DNA of 64,000 nt from Actinernus sp. WN-2022 (lineage: Eukaryota; Cnidaria; Anthozoa; Actiniaria; Actinernidae), in the NCBI GenBank assembly GCA_030867875.1, contig JAOWCC010001751.1:21784026-21848025 (forward strand), in the 5' to 3' direction. The position numbers were made by a program, and so were the translations under genes. Within the stretch, counting starts at the first letter, position 1; every line of letters starts with the position of its first letter. The notes under the pieces are model-generated. The model was not told the origin of the DNA and made no database searches. It worked only from the letters and a program-made list of their open reading frames with translations. Positions 1 to 11,436 of the stretch are shown here, piece after piece.

Positions 1-368
<368 letters not shown>

Positions 369-519
369 GGGCTTTTATCGCACGGCGGCCATGTTGAGTC
401 CCAGGAGAATGAAAACCTTTGTTTTCGTCCGGTAAACTCGTTCTGAAACCAACCAGTGCGAGGCTACCGGGGCCAAAACTATTGTTTTATCCAAGATGGC
501 CGAACTGCGATAAAAGCCC
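369..519. mobile_element. Short MITE-like inverted-repeat element
   Basis: The left end (369-396, starting GGGCTTTTATCGC) and the right end (492-519, ending GCGATAAAAGCCC) are inverted copies, about 24 of 28 bases matching. The arms enclose about 95 bp with no coding potential. This is the architecture of a miniature inverted-repeat transposable element. I see no clear target-site duplication, so the superfamily is open. Confidence 0.55.
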
Positions 520-540
520 ATGGTTGGATTTTTCTTGTGT

Positions 541-812
541 CCATCCACAGCCTTCCCAGACTCCGGATTTGTCTTTCGGCTCTTTATACCTTGGAATTTG
601 TCGTTCGGGTTACCTGTGGTATTTGAGGCCTTCTAAAGCAGTTCATTTGGCGGAGATTTTGTTGACGGTTGGCATGTGCGTCAAATCGCGGGAAAAAACA
701 CCCGCATAACTTTAAGTATCGATCTTTTATTTGTTTCGCGGTAAAAACCACAGGTAACCCGAAAGACAACTCCCGAGAAGACATCTCGGCAGAGTCTGGG
801 AAGCCTGTGGTC
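541..812. mobile_element. MITE-like element with nested inverted repeats
   Basis: An outer inverted pair (CCACAG-CTTCCCAGACTC at about 545-563, inverted at about 790-808) encloses an inner pair (CGGGTTACCTGTGGT at about 606-620, inverted at 745-759). The whole can fold into a long imperfect hairpin. The open frames that cross it on both strands (419-709 and 584-784) look like by-products of the element and show no domain. Related inner arms appear in the next element at 1021-1171. Confidence 0.5.
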
Positions 813-1020
813 CGACCTGCCAGTAAGTGCGAAATGTTATGAATGCCACAGGGATTTTGTTGGAATTTTATACGTTCTGTCTAGCGAGGGATAGATGAAT
901 AGGACAATAATTTAGTAGGACAGCAAGGACAGTAATTCAACGCTTTTCACACAAAAAACATCGAACAGCAGGTAACATCCTGCAAGCGGCTGTTGTGAGT
1001 CATTTTTTGCAAATTTGTTT

Positions 1021-1171
1021 TCGGGTTGGGCTACCTGTGGGGCGAGGAGAAAAGGGAAATGGGGGGGGGGGGGGGGAAGGGAGAAAAGGATAACATCTTA
1101 CATTCTTTTCTCCCCTTCCCCTCTTCTCCTCGCCCCATTTTCACCCGCGCGCCACAGGTAGCCCAATCTGA
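1021..1171. mobile_element. Hairpin MITE-like element with poly-G tract
   Basis: The left arm (GGGCTACCTGTGGGGCGAGG, about 1028-1047) is matched by an inverted right arm (CTCCTCGCCCC then GCCACAGGTAGCCC, about 1126-1165). A run of 16 G at 1061-1076 faces a pyrimidine-rich stretch, so much of the element folds on itself. The inner ACCTGTGG end is shared with the element at 541-812, suggesting one family. Confidence 0.5.
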
Positions 1172-3590
1172 CAACAAATATGAAAAAAAACACCGGCTAC
1201 AGGAAACAGAAAGCAATCAGCCATGTTAAAAATCTATCGGACATCCTTTGCGAAATGATCGGTCATAGTTCGCTGTCTGACAACAACCTGGATCGCTGCA
1301 TGATGCCATATCGAATTAGTCATATTTATACTCCATGACGGAACTTGTACTCTGGGTTTGCAGTGGAACCTACTGTTACTGCTAGTGTAGAATGCCGCGT
1401 AGATTGTTCGGGAATACAGCTGTGAACCGTGTGACACTCGAAATTGAGTTAACAATGGAATCCATATCACTAAGATCCGAGGAGCGAGTTAACAACGGTA
1501 CATTTGCATGAGGTTTTCTCAGCACAAGGGAGATGTGAGGCTGATTCAGTTGAAGAGGAGTCGTAGAGACGACCCGCTCCCGGCTAGTCTATAAAGTGTT
1601 TATAGACCATGGATAATAATTTGTTAGTTATGAATACCCAGCGAGAATAAAGAAAACCAAATCAAATGGATATTAATATACATGTACTATAAGTTCCTCC
1701 GCTTTTGATCGTAAAAAAGAAAGCGTATTTTAAAATGTCTTCAAATTCAAAACAAAGAACGGCATACCAAACAACAACAATACAAAGATTATGTGAATTA
1801 TGAGATCAAGACAAAGTACATCACCGGCTTCCCCAGGGGTAGACCCCGGGGTGATCAGGGGGATATGTTGGCGAATACAAGGGGATGGAATGGAATTTTC
1901 GCTCCAAGGTAGAGGTTGTCCAACAATATACCCGCGAGCGAGGCCAAAGTTTCCGTTCAGATTTTTTTATATTTAAACAAATTAAAAATGGGCGCTTTTC
2001 AACAAATATTTACAATGGACCTTTCCTTTGTCATCTAGAGATATACCCATTAGTTTTCTATGGTGTTAAACTATAGATTCATGACCGGGTAGAAATGGAA
2101 GCGGCGATCAGAGTTGCCTGAGATTTTGCATGAAATTTGCAAACATTATTTTGCGGTACCATTTATCTCTTTTGCAGTTGAAGTTTCCATTCTATCGATT
2201 TTCGTGAAACTCGTTACCAACAAAGCTCATGGGTTAGTTAACCTATAACGGTATTTTTATGCTGTCACAATATCCGCGAGCCTCCTTAAATTGCCGCTTC
2301 TTGGCGGTCCAATTAATTTTCAGTTTAAAGGCGTTGAGCTATTCAAGTTACAGGTCCAGAGATCTCTAGCTTCGTCAATCTCCCCTCCTCTGTTCTGGTG
2401 TGAGTTTCCTTAAAAAAAATTAAAAAAACTCTGAATTTGTAACGAGACCTAAAACAACCATGGGGGCTGATCAAAGCCAGGTCCCGGCTAATCCACAGAT
2501 CGTGTTGGTTTTTGCGGAGGGAGGAAAACGAGGATATTGTTGGGAGGATATTTCTGTAAAATATGGTTTTCTTCGGGCGGGAAACGTGCTTTTTTTTAGG
2601 TATACAATAACTTATACGAATATTTGGAGAAGGAAAAGTGGAATGTGCTTTCCAGATAAACGTTGTAGAAAACAAAACACCACAATAATACCCGCCACAC
2701 TGACTGCAATAACGCAGCGGCATTTTCCGAGCCGGCCTGTACCGCTCGAAACGAGCCACAGCATTGACTTATCTAACAATACAAAACACCCTAATCTTTA
2801 GAACGGGCAGTACAAAAACAATAGAGCTACAGTGTAACAGGTGCAATCACAATACAGGTTTCCGGAGCGGTACGGTTTACTCCATTTTCTTGACATCGGC
2901 TTTGTTAACTGAAACGTTTTTATACATAAGGAAACTGGATGGTACCCACAAGAAATTCAGAAGAAGTTTAGAGCTCATAATGTTCAGTCTCTAGTTTAAA
3001 GTAGATTTCTCTTAACTGAAAATTGTGAATATTGTTCTTGATTCTGATTGGAGAGCCGTTGGAAACTCAGGAGCGGTAAGGCAAGAGAAGGGTAAACTGC
3101 GGGGCGGGGAAAGAAAATAGATGGAGAAACAAGATCTTTTATTGCCTCTTTCCCATCGTCTGCCTTTCCATCGCCCGGCAAATCTCTCTAGGTCTCATCA
3201 CGACTATCTCGCGCCTTGCTAGCTCAAACTTCCTGCAAGCTAACTGATAGATGATAAATTCTAGAAGTACCTTTCTGTTTAGACGTATATCAATTCAATT
3301 TCCTGAATTGGAAAGGGGTGAGGCGCTTGGAATTCAGTCTGATTCAAAAATATAATTACTGTCAAACTTTGACAAACTAGGCTCCACCTATTTTGCTTGT
3401 AGATCGATAGTGTTTCTGTCGTGGAATTGTGTAAACTGTTCCATGAAATTCAACAGTTTTCCTAAAGTTTCGATCTCGGAAACTGTTCGCTTCTTAGAAC
3501 AGATGTCATCATCGAACAAATATTAAATGTACATATTACAACGCCACATGCAAAGTAGGTTAAATATTGTCTCTATAATCCTTCAAATCA
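1172..3590. other. Non-coding stretch, no recognised gene
   Basis: Short frames occur on both strands, the longest 138 codons at 2343-2759 on the minus strand, overlapped on the plus strand by a 113-codon frame. Neither has a recognisable domain. A small perfect hairpin GTCTATAAA-GTG-TTTATAGAC lies at about 1588-1608. I see no RNA gene or longer repeat. Confidence 0.45.
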
Positions 3591-3599
3591 TGATTTGTG

Positions 3600-3672
3600 T
3601 TGGTGGTGGGTAAGCCATTGCATTGATTCTTTACCGGCCCGAGTTCGAATCCCGGTTCAGGCTGGTTTTTTT
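3600..3672 (+). repeat. tRNA-like sequence, probable SINE head or tRNA pseudogene
   Basis: A good Pol III B box (GAGTTCGAATCCC, about 3643-3655) sits in a T-arm-like stem, followed about 10 bases on by a run of T (3665-3672) that would serve as a Pol III terminator. The A-box half (GTGGGTAAGCC, about 3607-3617) is only a loose match and I cannot fold a confident acceptor stem. A tRNA-derived SINE head or degraded tRNA is more likely than a working tRNA gene. Confidence 0.35.
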
Positions 3673-3679
3673 TATACTG

Positions 3680-4455
3680 AGGATAACGTAAATCCTTCGA
3701 AAATTTCTAAGTGTCGATTCGGATGTTCGAGTCTCAAATTATTCATAGCGAACGTGGGTATATAACAAAGGGAATTTTATGACGCAGTTGGTTAAACGGT
3801 ACACGACGATACTACCCACATCGTACGTCGCATACTAAGGAAAAACAATCACACCACCAGCACCCAAAAAACGATGGTCCGCTATTAGAAGGCGTTGTCC
3901 CGCTATTGAATGTCGGGGTTAGCATGGCAAAACTAAGTAACTCCCCTGTACCTGACGTCACAAATTACAAGACTTGAGCCGTCTGTACATAGCATCGCGC
4001 AGAATGACCTTTGTTTCATGGACATATTCAAATGAGCTGCCCTTGCACAATAGACCGTGAAAAACGATTTTTGATTGGTCCAAGCAGTCACGTGAAGTTA
4101 TTTACGTCACTTCAACGCAAAGCCAAACCTGTCAATCTCACGTTGATTGATAGATAAATCTTGTACACAAATTCTCCAGAGAGTTATCAATAAAACTAAC
4201 ATGCAGAAGCATTAATTAGAACCAACTCTATGTATCATTACTTAACCACATAAAAGCTTATCGACCGTGAGTTTCATTTTGATCTGAACTTTCAATCTTA
4301 AAGCATGTGGAATCTGTGTTCAAACTTGTTTGTAATACGACGTTTGAAAGGGGCATAGCAGCTTTGATAACCCTCGCGGTTTTATGTTATGATTTAGTTT
4401 CACAAAACTGACTCGGCCAAGAGCTTCTAGTTCAATTTAAAAAAAATATTTACCG
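3680..4455. other. Non-coding stretch, nothing recognised
   Basis: AT-rich sequence without long open frames, clear repeats or RNA motifs. Confidence 0.5.
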
Positions 4456-4459
4456 TCTA

Positions 4460-4884
4460 CTTCGGTAAGAACGCTAAGTTAAACAATCGGCGCTCAATTC
4501 AAAACTGTTGGTGTAAGAATAAGTTTCGGTAAGAACGCTAACAGAACGCTAAGTTAAACAATCGGCGCTCAATTCAAAACTAGCACCCTTGGTGTAAGAA
4601 TCAGTTTCGGGAAGAACGCTAACAGAAGGCTAAGTTAAACAATCGGCGCTCAATTCAAAACAATTGGTGAAAGAATATATAAGTTTCGGTAAGAACGCTA
4701 ACAGAACGGTAAGTTAAACAATCGGCGCTGAATTCAAAACTCTTGGTGTAAGAATAAGTTTCGGTAAGAACGCTAACACAACGCTAAGACTAAGTTAAAC
4801 AATCGGCGCTCAATTCAAAACTCTTGGTGTAAGAATCAGTTTCGGTAAGAACGCTAACAGAACGCTAAGTTAAACAATCGGCGT
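4460..4884 (+). repeat. Tandem repeat, about 76-bp unit, 5-6 copies
   Basis: The phrases TTCGGTAAGAACGCTAA, GTTAAACAATCGGCGCT and AATTCAAAAC recur five to six times at intervals of about 63-82 bp. Copies differ by small indels and by internal doubling of the AACGCTAA phrase. The array is too diverged for very recent expansion and has no coding frame. Confidence 0.9.
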
Positions 4885-5183
4885 AACCCTAGAGTCTTCC
4901 TCCAAGTAACGAAGACTGTGATAGAATCTGGCCAAAATTAAGAGAAATGGAAACTATTGCAGATTTTTTACATATATCGGTAATGCCAAAATAGCTAGCT
5001 CACTGACCTTCCACGAGTTGCCATTAGGAGCCCTTTGTTTCATTCTAATCATAATGCAATCATGCCTATCTGAATAAAATTAATTTTCAAAGAGTCAATT
5101 CTCCTGAGTAATGTGCGTTTTACATCACATGATCTGAATTGGGTGGCAACAGTGTTAGCCGATTTCCTCTATTAATTTTTAGC
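4885..5183. other. Non-coding stretch, nothing recognised
   Basis: No open frame of note and no repeat found between the 76-bp array and the next inverted-repeat element. Confidence 0.45.
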
Positions 5184-5697
5184 CTCGTGTACACGAGCAA
5201 GTTTTCCTTGACGTTTTATTTGCTTGTCTTCGGCAAAAAAGGCCGCCTACTCCGGGTCCTAAAGTCGCTGTAATGTGCCGAATCTAATGTTTGTATTAAG
5301 TACATGAAAAGTTCGACGTTTGGAATGGGAAAATTGGAGAAATTTAAGGCAACTTAAGGCGACTAAAGAAAAACTGAAGAATTGCTTGTTTAGGCAACTT
5401 AAACAAACCTGATTAGAAGGAGTAACAGCTGAATACCCTCTTAAAGTGATTTAATGTGATTTAAGGCGACTTTAGGAGCCAGAGTAGGCCTGGAAAAACA
5501 TGACAAGGATTTCCTTTACAAGTCTCAAAAGTTGCTCGTGTATATACGGCTAGACAAGGAATCGCAGAGCCTTCGAAAGTACTACACCGTAGCCTAGACC
5601 GGCATTCCGCTACCACCAAGGAAAACTAGTCGCGTTTTGCTGCCATACACACGAGCAAATAAAACTTGTCAAGGAATACTTGTTCACCCGTACACAT
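5184..5697. mobile_element. MITE-like element with about 45-bp inverted ends
   Basis: The left end near 5184-5230 (CGTGTACACGAGCAAG, TTTTCCTTGAC, GTTTTATTTGCTTG) matches the reverse complement of the right end near 5647-5697 with small indels. The interior is about 420 bp without an open frame but with a recurrent TTAAGGCGACT/TTAAGGCAACT phrase. Part of the end motif is repeated in inverse sense at about 5500-5550. A non-autonomous DNA transposon is the simplest reading. Confidence 0.5.
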
Positions 5698-6044
5698 CAA
5701 TGAAACTTGCTTATTTTTCGTATCTACATTAATTGAACAGTAGAATGGTACAATATTTCTGGATCGGAATGCCGTTCCAAATGATTTTAAGTTCATAGGC
5801 ACTCTAGACTTTCAGCTGAAGTTTGTGAATAAAATTGTGTATTATATTGACCTTTGTTTCTATTGTTTACTGAAGGGCTACCGACATTTTAAAGTATGAA
5901 TCAAGTTCCGCTATAAAACGGGTAGTCCCTCCTAGTTTGACGCCTTGACATTTAAATTATAGAGCAGCGAAGAAAGCAATTGAAAATGTTAGCTTTTTAA
6001 GGTTTAAAATTAAAGCTCCAAAAAGTGACCAGAGGGAAGATATT
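5698..6044. other. Non-coding stretch, nothing recognised
   Basis: AT-rich, no open frame or repeat I can support. Confidence 0.45.
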
Positions 6045-6310
6045 GTTTATTAGTATATACCACACCAGTGAATATCACTTTTCGCGCGCTGATTGGCTGC
6101 TCAAACAGTGAATATGACAACCTCGTTCCCAGGGGTCTTTACGCGCCTAATCAAAGATGGCGTCGAAAGTGTGGCAGAGGAGGGTGATCACGCGTCACGG
6201 TACTTTTTCAGCCAATCAGAACAAGGGAAATTTTGTCTGAGTTTTGCCTCGAGAATATCCGCCATGAAAGGGGAAAATATTGCTATGTGCGTCCAGAATA
6301 TTGGAGTTTA
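6045..6310 (+). repeat. Dispersed repeat, short copy of the family at 17630-18205
   Basis: The block holding GTATATACCACAC, GTGAATAT, ACAACCTCGTTCCCAGGGG, TCTTTACGCGCC and ATCAAAGATGGCGTCGAAAG is found again, inverted, at 18009-18205. The following GGGTGATCACGCGTC matches the inverse of 17630-17660. The distant copy carries about 350 extra bases in the middle. An open frame at 6093-6311 overlaps the repeat and is not a gene by any evidence here. Confidence 0.6.
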
Positions 6311-7544
6311 GAAGCTGAAGTGGATGTATATCGACAGAATATTATCAGAACACTGGTATTTTTTATTTGTGAAAGTGAAGCCTTCATATTTTTCTTGATT
6401 TCGTAAAATGAAGATTTAGCCCATTTTCATCCTTCCATATCTAAGGAAACGATTAAGGAAACCTATTTCATTTTTCATATATCAATGCTTTAGTCCATGT
6501 TAAACAATTTAAACCACAAGTACCCCCTTGAACCTCTCACCGTTTTCTTGCAATTTTTCATTTTCTGCGGCCATGTTTGTGACACCGATACGGCCAAACA
6601 AGAACGACATGTGAGTACCTGTATAGCAACATTCCAAACGAGGAATGGCTATAAAACACTTTATATGAGACTTAAGGCTATTAATAAATATCTGGGAACA
6701 ACTTCATTGTATCGAGTACCCTGACAGATGCTATTTAATAATTATTTTTCTCATTTTTGTCATACGAACATTCAAAAACATTCAACAAACCCTACTGCCC
6801 TACTGAACCAAATTGGATCTCAAATCACTCATTGTTCGAGTTAAACTGTTAAAGAGCATGAATTTATTCATGAAAAGTCTGATACCAATACTGTATTTGT
6901 CTGCTAGGCATTGTCAAGTATCTACTGGTGGTCAGCAGGATCAAAGACAGCAATTCAAGGAACTGAGCTGTTGTATTGCACTCAGTGAGTTTCATGAGCC
7001 AAATGATCTAGAAGCAAGGCAGAGAAGGGGGGGCACTCTTGTTTATGTACATGTAGGTTGGTTACCATTTACACAGAAATCCTGTTCGGTCTGAGTTTGT
7101 TTAATGGCATACAAAAGATTTCAAATGGAATTTCCCAATCAGAAAAACGTTTACAATTTGTAAACAAACCGTTGAAAAAACTTAGCATAAGGCCTGGAAC
7201 TGGTACTGGACCGACTGGGAATTGTAAAATAATGGTATCCGATTTCCAGATTTGAAATTCCGGTTGGAAATTTTGGACTATTTTTTTAGATGTTCCATTA
7301 ATTTTGGAAATTTTCCACGGTACAAACCGAAAAAATGTTTACCATTTATATTCCAACCGAAATGTCCAAAATTTTCGTGTAAATGGTAAACAACTGTAGT
7401 GTTTACAATACGAATTGGAGCGTTTTATCGGCCTATGTGATCTCGAGGTGAGAAATTGCTTGAGCCGGAGGTGAGAGATTGTATAGAACGATAACAACAC
7501 TCATGCAAATGTAGTAAACTATACATGTTTAATAAATGAAACAA
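6311..7544. other. Non-coding stretch, no recognised gene
   Basis: Short plus-strand frames (6497-6724, 6813-7094, 7058-7255) carry no motif I recognise. The stretch 7250-7400 repeats AAATTTTGGA/TCCAAAATTT-type phrases in both orientations, hinting at a decayed inverted repeat. Confidence 0.4.
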
Positions 7545-8430
7545 GAGGCCCTGAGTGGCCTTAACTCGGGCCATCTATAACATGTACTGCATGGAGTTCT
7601 AGCATAATTGTGTGTCAACATCGTTTGTGCTAGAGTAGCCAGAGAATTGGTTCTCTACTGATGCTCTTGACTGATGCTCTTGTCTGTCAAATTCCGGGGG
7701 GGGGGGGGTTAGGTTAGGGTTATGGTATGCCGGGGGGGGAGGGGGTTGGAAATGATAGAGCCTCAATACACACACAACACACACATACATGCTGTGCATG
7801 TACATTTCAGCCACAATTTCCTTCAATTCTGTAGTTTAATATTACTTTCTTTTCAATATTGTTCCTTGAGGGTCGTTAGAATTACAAAAAAAACTTGGTA
7901 TGGGTGTTGTTGATTGAAGTGCAATGGTTATTTGAGTAGTCTGCACGATATCGAGTCACTCAAATTTGATGCATTGTAATGATATCAGGTACAGTACGGC
8001 TATGAGAAATCAAGCAATTTAGAACAACAAATTCCACATAATGTTGCTATTCATTGTGAATAGTTAGGTAATGTCATTCTACATGTGAAATAAAGTCATC
8101 TATTTGTAATTCTCAATTATTAACAAACCAGTGATGACGGCTGAAATTCAGGCTAAATTCTCAATACAATATTTCCAATTGAGGTCGTAAACTACAGACC
8201 ACCATTTTCTAGTATTTAAATAGTGAGCTGCCACTGTGCTAGTGCTCATTTTCTACATCTTGAAGGAGACTGAAACTTATAATGGCAGGCCACAAAGAAA
8301 CAAGCAATGTCCACTCATTTTTTTATATCATTGGGGTCGCAGCATGATTAATTTTCATTCCCAAATAATTCTTAAAAGTACTCATACTCCTGATCATGAC
8401 CGAGTGAAAGTGACGATGCTGACGCCAAGA
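7545..8430 (+). repeat. Dispersed repeat family, copy 1
   Basis: This block begins with AACAAGAGGCCCTGAGTGGC and runs through ATGGAGTTCTAGCAT, GTTTGTGCTAG, GTGAAATAAAGTCATCT and GTGCTAGTG. The same phrases occur in the same order and orientation at 20455-21600, so the two are diverged copies of one element of roughly 0.9-1.1 kb. No coding capacity survives. Runs of G at about 7697-7740 interrupt this copy. Confidence 0.6.
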
Positions 8431-8440
8431 ACTGAGGAAC

Positions 8441-8580
8441 AACAACAACAATTACATTTATTTTCTCATAAGATGATGGAAATAGTTACGAGTAATATAT
8501 GAGGCATAATAAGAAATACAATGATGAGAAGGTAGGTCCTTAAGGTAACCTTAGGGTTATCTTAAGCCAGGACCACCTCA
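8441..8580 (-). mobile_element. Truncated LINE 3' end
   Basis: (CAA)n at about 8441-8452 followed closely by an inverted AATAAA (TTTATT near 8457) mirrors the 3' terminus of the intact LINE at 47611-47632. On the minus strand this reads as a polyadenylation signal then a (TTG)n tail. It is probably a 5'-truncated copy of a related CR1/L2-type element; its 5' limit is not clear. Confidence 0.4.
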
Positions 8581-8930
8581 GATGGAAAACACTGAAACAA
8601 GATCTAGCTTGCATGGATATAATAATTATAATGGTACCAAGAAAGGGGAAGGGAAAGAAAGAGTGCCTGCACTTACATGTACATGTAAGTACATGTAAGT
8701 ATAATGTTATAAACTTGCAATAATGATAAATACACTACTCTATACATAATATCATTATGTCAGTTCTAAAAAAAAACCTTAAATACACTGTAGAATGCCT
8801 GAACCCAGAGATAATAATCAAATACAAAGACGTACAGGCTAGAGTAGAGAATACCCGTCCACAATGAACTTGTATATTTTCACTGCTACCGCAGTCCGCA
8901 GTCCGTCAGATAAACACAGGAAGCCATAAG

Positions 8931-9350
8931 TTGACCATAAGGCTTTGCGATCACTACGGGACTGCGGACTGCGGTAGCACTTAAATATATAACTTTGTCG
9001 TTCTCAAAAGATTGTAGGATTCAAAGTTGACCATAAGGCTTTGCGATCACTACGGGACTGCGGACTGCGGTAGCACTTAAATATATAACTTTGTCGTTCT
9101 CAAAAGATTGTAGGATTCAAAGTTGACCATAAGGCTTTGCGATCACTACGGGACTGCGGACTGCGGTAGCACTTAAATATATAACTTTGTCGTTCTCAAA
9201 AGATTGTAGGATTTAGGGGTTAGGGTTAGGGTTAGGGTTAGGGTTAGATTGTAGGATTCAAAGTTAATTCAAATATACAATTCGTTCTCAAATGTTATAG
9301 GATTCATAGTTAACCATAAGGCTTTGAGATCACTGCGGGACTGCGGTACA
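8931..9350 (+). repeat. 96-bp tandem repeat, three near-identical copies plus a decayed one
   Basis: TTGACCATAAGGCTTTGCG starts at 8931, 9027 and 9123, exactly 96 bp apart, and the copies are almost identical. A fourth, degraded and deleted copy follows at about 9255-9350 (GTTAACCATAAGGCTTTGAG near 9309). The array lies wholly inside the inverted-repeat element. Confidence 0.92.
9211..9246 (+). repeat. Short interstitial telomeric repeat
   Basis: About five TTAGGG units, the first slightly imperfect, interrupt the third 96-bp repeat. The tract is flanked on both sides by the same 13-bp phrase AGATTGTAGGATT (about 9201-9213 and 9246-9258). It lies in the middle of an element and is too short for a chromosome end; it looks like an insertion with a target duplication. 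Confidence 0.85.
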
Positions 9351-9398
9351 TTTAATTTTATTAAACTCCAAAAAATGGACGGGTATTCTCTACTCGCT

Positions 9399-9939
9399 CC
9401 CAAAATACGCCACAGATAAATATACGATTTCCACATCAGAGTCAGTTATCGTTCGTTTGAAAAAATCTTCATTTCGGATTACTTACTCAGTTTATACTCA
9501 CTCACTGCATGCTGGATTTTCGTTCCCGAATTTATAAGCATTTAAATACAATGTACATGCATGTGCATGGGGGGTGAAACGACTGTAATTCTTTTAAAAG
9601 GCCCCTGTCAGTCAGAGAACTGTGAAATCGGGTCATTTCTACTACACTTTCGAGAGGTTAATAACAATAAATAACAACACAACGACAGTCAATTGGTATA
9701 AAGGTTATCATGTTCAGATTAGCGGCTACTTACATTTACAAGCTGTTGTCTTTATAGTCAGAGCTGTGTTCTGTCACGACTCCCACGAGTGTATCTTAAA
9801 GCATGTCGCATAATATGTGATAAATTCCCGTCCAAAGCCCGTGAAACACCTCTCAGCTTTAGAAAAGAGAAAAATCTTGGTATTGCACTTGAAGGAACCT
9901 TTGGTTTACACAAAAAAACAGCTGATATTAAAGGGTTTG
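9399..9939. other. Non-coding stretch, nothing recognised
   Basis: Short plus-strand frames at 9622-9813 and 9789-10019 show no domain. The phrase ATCTTGG...AACCTTTGGTTT near 9874-9906 has a loose relative near 22410-22445, so part may be old repeat. Confidence 0.35.
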
Positions 9940-9943
9940 TTAA

Positions 9944-10647
9944 AGTGCCAATAACCCCCCAAAAAATATTTTTGACGTCTATTCTGTATAGCGCCCTGAC
10001 AAAGAATTCGAAAAAATAAAAGTGAAAAAACTAAACTTCGACGATTTTACTGGCGTCGAAGTTAGCGAAAACATCCGTTTTGGGCTTCCTGTTTCCAGTT
10101 GGAAGTCAGCGCGAGTCTTGGTGAGGGCCTGGAATTATGACGTCAATCGGGCGCATTTTACTACAACTACCAGAATCCTTTGCACGGTTTCTTTTGTTCC
10201 TTTAATTTAGACTATTGTCTTGGTATTCTCAAAGGAGTTGGAAAATCTGAATAAGAAAAAGAATTCAAAAAGGAAAAACGTCCTATTATAGTCTAATCAG
10301 TAGGAAATAAACTCCATCACAAGAAAGAGCACAACGAAATTAGTAAATTTACCAAGTTTGGTGATATTTCATTGGATATTTATCATGTGGTGAGCTTGCA
10401 AGAGTCGCAGAAATAAGAGACGTTTGTATGGGATTGAACGAACGCCTGACTACATACACGTCACAGGCCACTGGTCTCCAGGCTCCCAAAGGGAATTGAA
10501 AACTGACGGCCACATGTTCTGGTTCTCAACTTTGAAACGCCGTAAAAAAAAAACTGTTAAGTTTTAGCCTCCTATTTTTGCCTTAAGTTCTAAATAATGG
10601 TTTAAAGTTTCAATTCAAAAAAAATATTTTTTGGGGTTATAGGCACT
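9944..10647. mobile_element. MITE-like element flanked by TTAA
   Basis: The left end AGTGCCAATAACCCCCC followed by AAAAAATATTTTT and the right end AAAAATATTTTTTGGGG then TTATAGGCACT are inverted copies over about 35 bp. Each end abuts TTAA (9940-9943 and 10648-10651), as expected for a TTAA target duplication. TTAA targets are known for the piggyBac and Kolobok superfamilies; without a transposase I cannot choose. The interior has no gene. Confidence 0.65.
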
Positions 10648-10651
10648 TTAA

Positions 10652-11436
10652 GTCAAAACTCCCACCCGCCGCCATCTTGAAAAACATGAATATGTTGTCC
10701 ACTGTTCACGTGACCAGCACAGTCCAATCTGATTGGTACGGTGGCGAAAAGAACTTCCAAAGAAGGCGCAATGCGATTGGTTGACGGCTAAATACCTCGA
10801 CACAAAAAATAACAAATAATAATAAAACACTTGCGATTTCTGACTCGTGCCTGCCCACAGGCAGCCCGAGTAACTATATCATATTGCGTTGTTCCATAAA
10901 TTATAATTATTTCCAGAGGATTTTCCATGCAAAATCTAACTCGCCAAACAAGTCACGATGGCATAAAAATTATATAGACCTTACTGATCGTTGAGCCCAG
11001 AGAATAAAATTTGCAGTCATTTTCTTGCCAGCTTTCTTATCTGTTCTAAAAACTACAAAAACAATACATTTCTAAAGAGTGTGTGCATATATGCATGTGG
11101 TTGCAAGTGTAAAGCAGACCTGTAATCCAATATAGCCGACCAAAAAGCCATATTGGTTTCTGCATTACCTTGACTTCACCACAAGATGGGTGCCAAGCAT
11201 GAGGGGAAGGTAACTCTTTCACTGCCAAGTTCTTTTAAAATTACATAAGCCTAACCGCGAAGTTATTTTGTATTAAATTATTTTGTATTTATATTGTAAG
11301 TTCTTTTAAAATACCATCTGGCTGTATGGCCGTCCTCATATCTTCATTAAAAAAAATGTAAGTCAACAAAAGTTGCCCATGTCGGCTAATGGTAGGGGAC
11401 AAAAGTCGCCCATGGCAGTGAAAGAGTTAATTAGTT
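10652..11436. other. Non-coding stretch, nothing recognised
   Basis: No supported gene. CTGACTCGTGCC near 10841 and its neighbours recur at about 22675-22700, a hint of another dispersed repeat. Confidence 0.4.

Larger units (their letters stand above)
8838..9398. mobile_element. MITE-like element carrying 96-bp tandem repeats
   Basis: Terminal inverted repeats of about 20 bp (GAGTAGAGAATACCC... at 8840 and ...GGGTATTCTCTACTC at 9392) bound the element. Inside, CTGCTACCGCAGTCC near 8882 is inverted relative to GGACTGCGGTAGCA-type ends in each internal repeat. The centre is a tandem array and includes a short telomeric tract. No open frame is present, so the element is non-autonomous. Confidence 0.7.

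Noticed and set aside
2343..2759. 138-codon minus-strand frame as a gene
   Set aside because: No domain, a competing 113-codon frame on the other strand, and low-complexity composition; there is nothing beyond length to support it.
7693..7740. G-rich GGTTAGGTTAGGG stretch as a second telomeric insertion
   Set aside because: Only one or two imperfect units next to poly-G runs, without flanking duplication.
9211..9246. Chromosome end
   Set aside because: Only about five TTAGGG units, flanked on both sides by the same MITE repeat.
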